From Bacillota bacterium (lineage in GTDB: Bacteria; Bacillota; Clostridia; Clostridiales; Clostridiaceae): DNA of 14,837 bases. The stretch covers positions 1 to 14,837 of the forward strand of contig JAEZDX010000020.1 in the NCBI GenBank assembly GCA_023417975.1, in the 5' to 3' direction. The notes under the pieces are model-generated. The model saw only the letters and a program-made list of their open reading frames with translations. It did no database searches and was not told the origin of the DNA. Both the position numbers and the translations under genes were made by a program. Positions 13,394-14,837 of this stretch are shown here, one piece after another (position 1 is the stretch's first letter; the number at the start of each line of letters is the position of its first letter).

Positions 13394-14344
13394 CTAAGTT
13401 TTTTTCTTATATTGAGCATATACCCGTGCAGCCATATCTTTTACAGCAGCTTTTACATAATCAGGTTCAATTACCTGTACCTTATCACCAAAGCTTAATA
13501 TCATACTATAAAGCTCTTCCTCATCAGGATAATTGATTTGTGCAAAAAGCTGTCCATTCTCTTCATAGATTCTTTCTGCATCAATTTGATCTTCTACTCT
13601 GCATCTAACATCCTTTTCGATTTTCATAATAACTTTAACGTCCTTGGAATTATTAATTATATTGTTTTCTACCTTTTTCATATCATATTTGTTATTATCC
13701 TGCTTGAAGGTTTCATCTGATAAAATTAACCCTGCTATGCGAGTCAGTTTAAAGGTTCTTATATCCTTTCTGATTCTGCAGTACCCTTTCATATACCAGG
13801 CTCTTTCTTTAAATAATATATTTATCGGTTCTACAATACGGCCAATACTCTCTCCGCTTCGATTTGTGTAATTAAAGCTAAGAAGCCTTCGTTCTCTTAT
13901 TGCTTCCCTTATTATATTTAATTTCTTTTGGGTCGGTTCCCCATCGCCCCATGCCGAAAGGTCAAATATCATCTCACCCGCAAGACGCTTTAGCTCATCC
14001 TTTTTCCCCGCATCTATAAGGGATGTTATCTTTTCTGAAACTAATGCTATTGCCGGGTCATTGAAAAAGCTTCCTATACTGCCTAGTACTGATAGAGCAG
14101 ACACTATCTCTTCATACGAAAACATATTTTTATCAACTACATAATCTCTTAGAATTCCATAGCCTCCGTGTACACCGGGAAAAGAGGTCACCGGTATGCT
14201 GGCTAAGGATAAAGTCTCAATATCCCTATAAATTGTTTTTACCGAAACGGAAAAATAATCTGCTAATTCCTTAGCGGTAACCTTTTCTCTGTTTATGAGA
14301 AGAAATATCATACTTAAAAGCCGTTCTATCTTACTACCTGCCAT
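13394..14344 (-). CDS. DeoR-type HTH / WYL-domain transcription regulator (YafY family)
   Basis: A 316-residue DNA-binding regulator. An N-terminal winged helix (about residues 4-60, with ELADYFSVSVKTIYRDIETL as the recognition part) is followed by a linker, a WYL domain (about 142-215) and a C-terminal WCX-type extension. The WYL signature is RAWYMKGYCR at 181-190 (WYM in place of WYL), followed by RTFKLTRI (196-203). WYL domains bind ligands, often nucleic acids or nucleotides, and family members control DNA-damage, defence or metabolic genes. AAGGAGG lies 7 nt before ATG 14344. The SH3 gene is the nearest downstream gene on the same strand, and a terminator separates it from the upstream amidohydrolase. 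No target operon is evident; autoregulation is possible. Confidence 0.93.
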   Translation of the reverse strand: MAGSKIERLLSMIFLLINREKVTAKELADYFSVSVKTIYRDIETLSLASIPVTSFPGVHGGYGILRDYVVDKNMFSYEEIVSALSVLGSIGSFFNDPAIALVSEKITSLIDAGKKDELKRLAGEMIFDLSAWGDGEPTQKKLNIIREAIRERRLLSFNYTNRSGESIGRIVEPINILFKERAWYMKGYCRIRKDIRTFKLTRIAGLILSDETFKQDNNKYDMKKVENNIINNSKDVKVIMKIEKDVRCRVEDQIDAERIYEENGQLFAQINYPDEEELYSMILSFGDKVQVIEPDYVKAAVKDMAARVYAQYKKKT

Positions 14345-14411
14345 TTAATCCTCCTTGATAGTATGAATTTATGTTATCATATTAATTATGACACCTGTAT
14401 GTCCGTTTTAA

Positions 14412-14453
14412 AACAAAAAAATCAAGGAATTCCAAAAGCTTTTAGAATTCCTT
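14412..14453 (-). terminator. Terminator of the amidohydrolase gene
   Basis: AAGGAATTC (14424-14432) pairs with GAATTCCTT (14445-14453); inside, AAAAG pairs with CTTTT across one C-A mismatch. On the minus strand the hairpin is followed by GATTTTTTTG, a clear T-tract. It lies 27 bp past the amidohydrolase stop. Confidence 0.9.
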
Positions 14454-14480
14454 TTATCTTACCGTTTCAAATATGTCTTA

Positions 14481-14837
14481 TTAGAACTTCTCTTTTTTAT
14501 ATACTATATTTCCTTCGATTAATGTAAACAAAGTTTCTGTGAAAACTTCCATAGGATTGCCGCTGAAAATGGCTATATCGGCATCTTTCCCAACCTCTAT
14601 GCTTCCAACTCTATGCGCTATGCCGCAAATTTCTGCTGCGTTAATCGTAATGGCCTTTAATGACTCTTCTATTCCAAATCCTTCTTTTGCTGCTAACCCT
14701 GCACAAATTGGGAGATACTGAATAGGAGTTACCGGGTGATCCGTAATAATAGCAACCTTGACCCCATTATCCTTTAATACCTTAGGAGTATCAAAGCTCT
14801 TATTTTTAGTTTCAATCTTTGTTCTAAAGGTCATAGT
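14481..14837 (-). CDS. Amidohydrolase (imidazolonepropionase-like), C-terminal fragment
   Basis: The last 118 residues of a metal-dependent TIM-barrel hydrolase; the frame is open to the window edge, so the ATG at 14834 is almost certainly internal (family length is about 380-390). The catalytic Asp is in AIITDHPV near fragment residue 33, followed by PIQYLPICAGLA, SLKAITINAAEICGI and VGSIEVGKDADIAIFSGNP. That last block is the characteristic return strand to the beta-sandwich domain. Such proteins cleave C-N bonds in cyclic or linear amides. The substrate is unknown, since the metal-binding HxH and Lys/His ligands are outside the window. It ends with a strong terminator and is not obviously part of an operon with the WYL gene. 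Confidence 0.9.
   Translation of the reverse strand, partial: TMTFRTKIETKNKSFDTPKVLKDNGVKVAIITDHPVTPIQYLPICAGLAAKEGFGIEESLKAITINAAEICGIAHRVGSIEVGKDADIAIFSGNPMEVFTETLFTLIEGNIVYKKEKF

Noticed and set aside
13394..14837. WYL regulator as part of an anti-phage defence system
   Set aside because: WYL proteins often guard defence genes, but no nuclease, helicase or toxin gene is adjacent.

Overview
The window looks like ordinary chromosome from a low-GC, anaerobic, Gram-positive Clostridia-type bacterium. The evidence is AT-rich intergenic DNA, strong AGGAGG-type ribosome sites, occasional GTG and TTG starts, a fermentative pyruvate formate-lyase, and proteins typical of Firmicutes (DUF4003, TerC, PilZ, WYL regulator). 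A Ruminiclostridium-like relative is possible, but that is a guess from memory of protein flavour. No rRNA, tRNA, CRISPR, transposase, integrase or phage gene was seen.

Layout. Positions 1-1503 (minus) hold the N-terminal two thirds of pflB, cut by the window edge. The 325 bp upstream carry a perfect consensus promoter (TTGACA-17-TATAAT) with a direct repeat across its -35 and a 44-bp nested inverted repeat further upstream. A divergent gene for an unknown cysteine-rich protein (1853-2266) follows, then two small minus-strand genes (2381-2590; 2862-3323, a stress-protein-like fold), a CPYC glutaredoxin-like protein (3570-3830, plus), a TerC-family membrane protein (3973-4689, minus), a divergent PilZ protein (4918-5241, plus), a zinc-finger-less DnaJ/CbpA-like co-chaperone (5321-6259, minus), a DUF4003 protein with an Ala/Ser tail (6449-7441, minus), a three-helix membrane protein (7673-8134, plus) and a TrmH/SpoU RNA methyltransferase (8331-9215, plus).

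From 9303 to the end all genes are on the minus strand. Read 5' to 3' on that strand they are: the tail of an amidohydrolase with its own terminator; a DeoR/WYL regulator; a two-repeat SH3-like protein; an alpha/alpha-toroid (prenyltransferase/squalene-cyclase-like) protein tightly coupled to a winged-helix protein resembling the YcaQ/AlkZ class; then a small helical protein coupled to NudC.

Most genes are single units separated by hairpins, many of them bidirectional between convergent genes. The two convincing operons are toroid + winged helix (ribosome site of the second gene overlaps the stop of the first) and the 105-aa protein + nudC (21-nt gap). I see no strong candidate for a wholly new multi-gene system. 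The best leads are the pflB control region, the toroid/winged-helix pair and the Cys-rich protein divergent from pflB.
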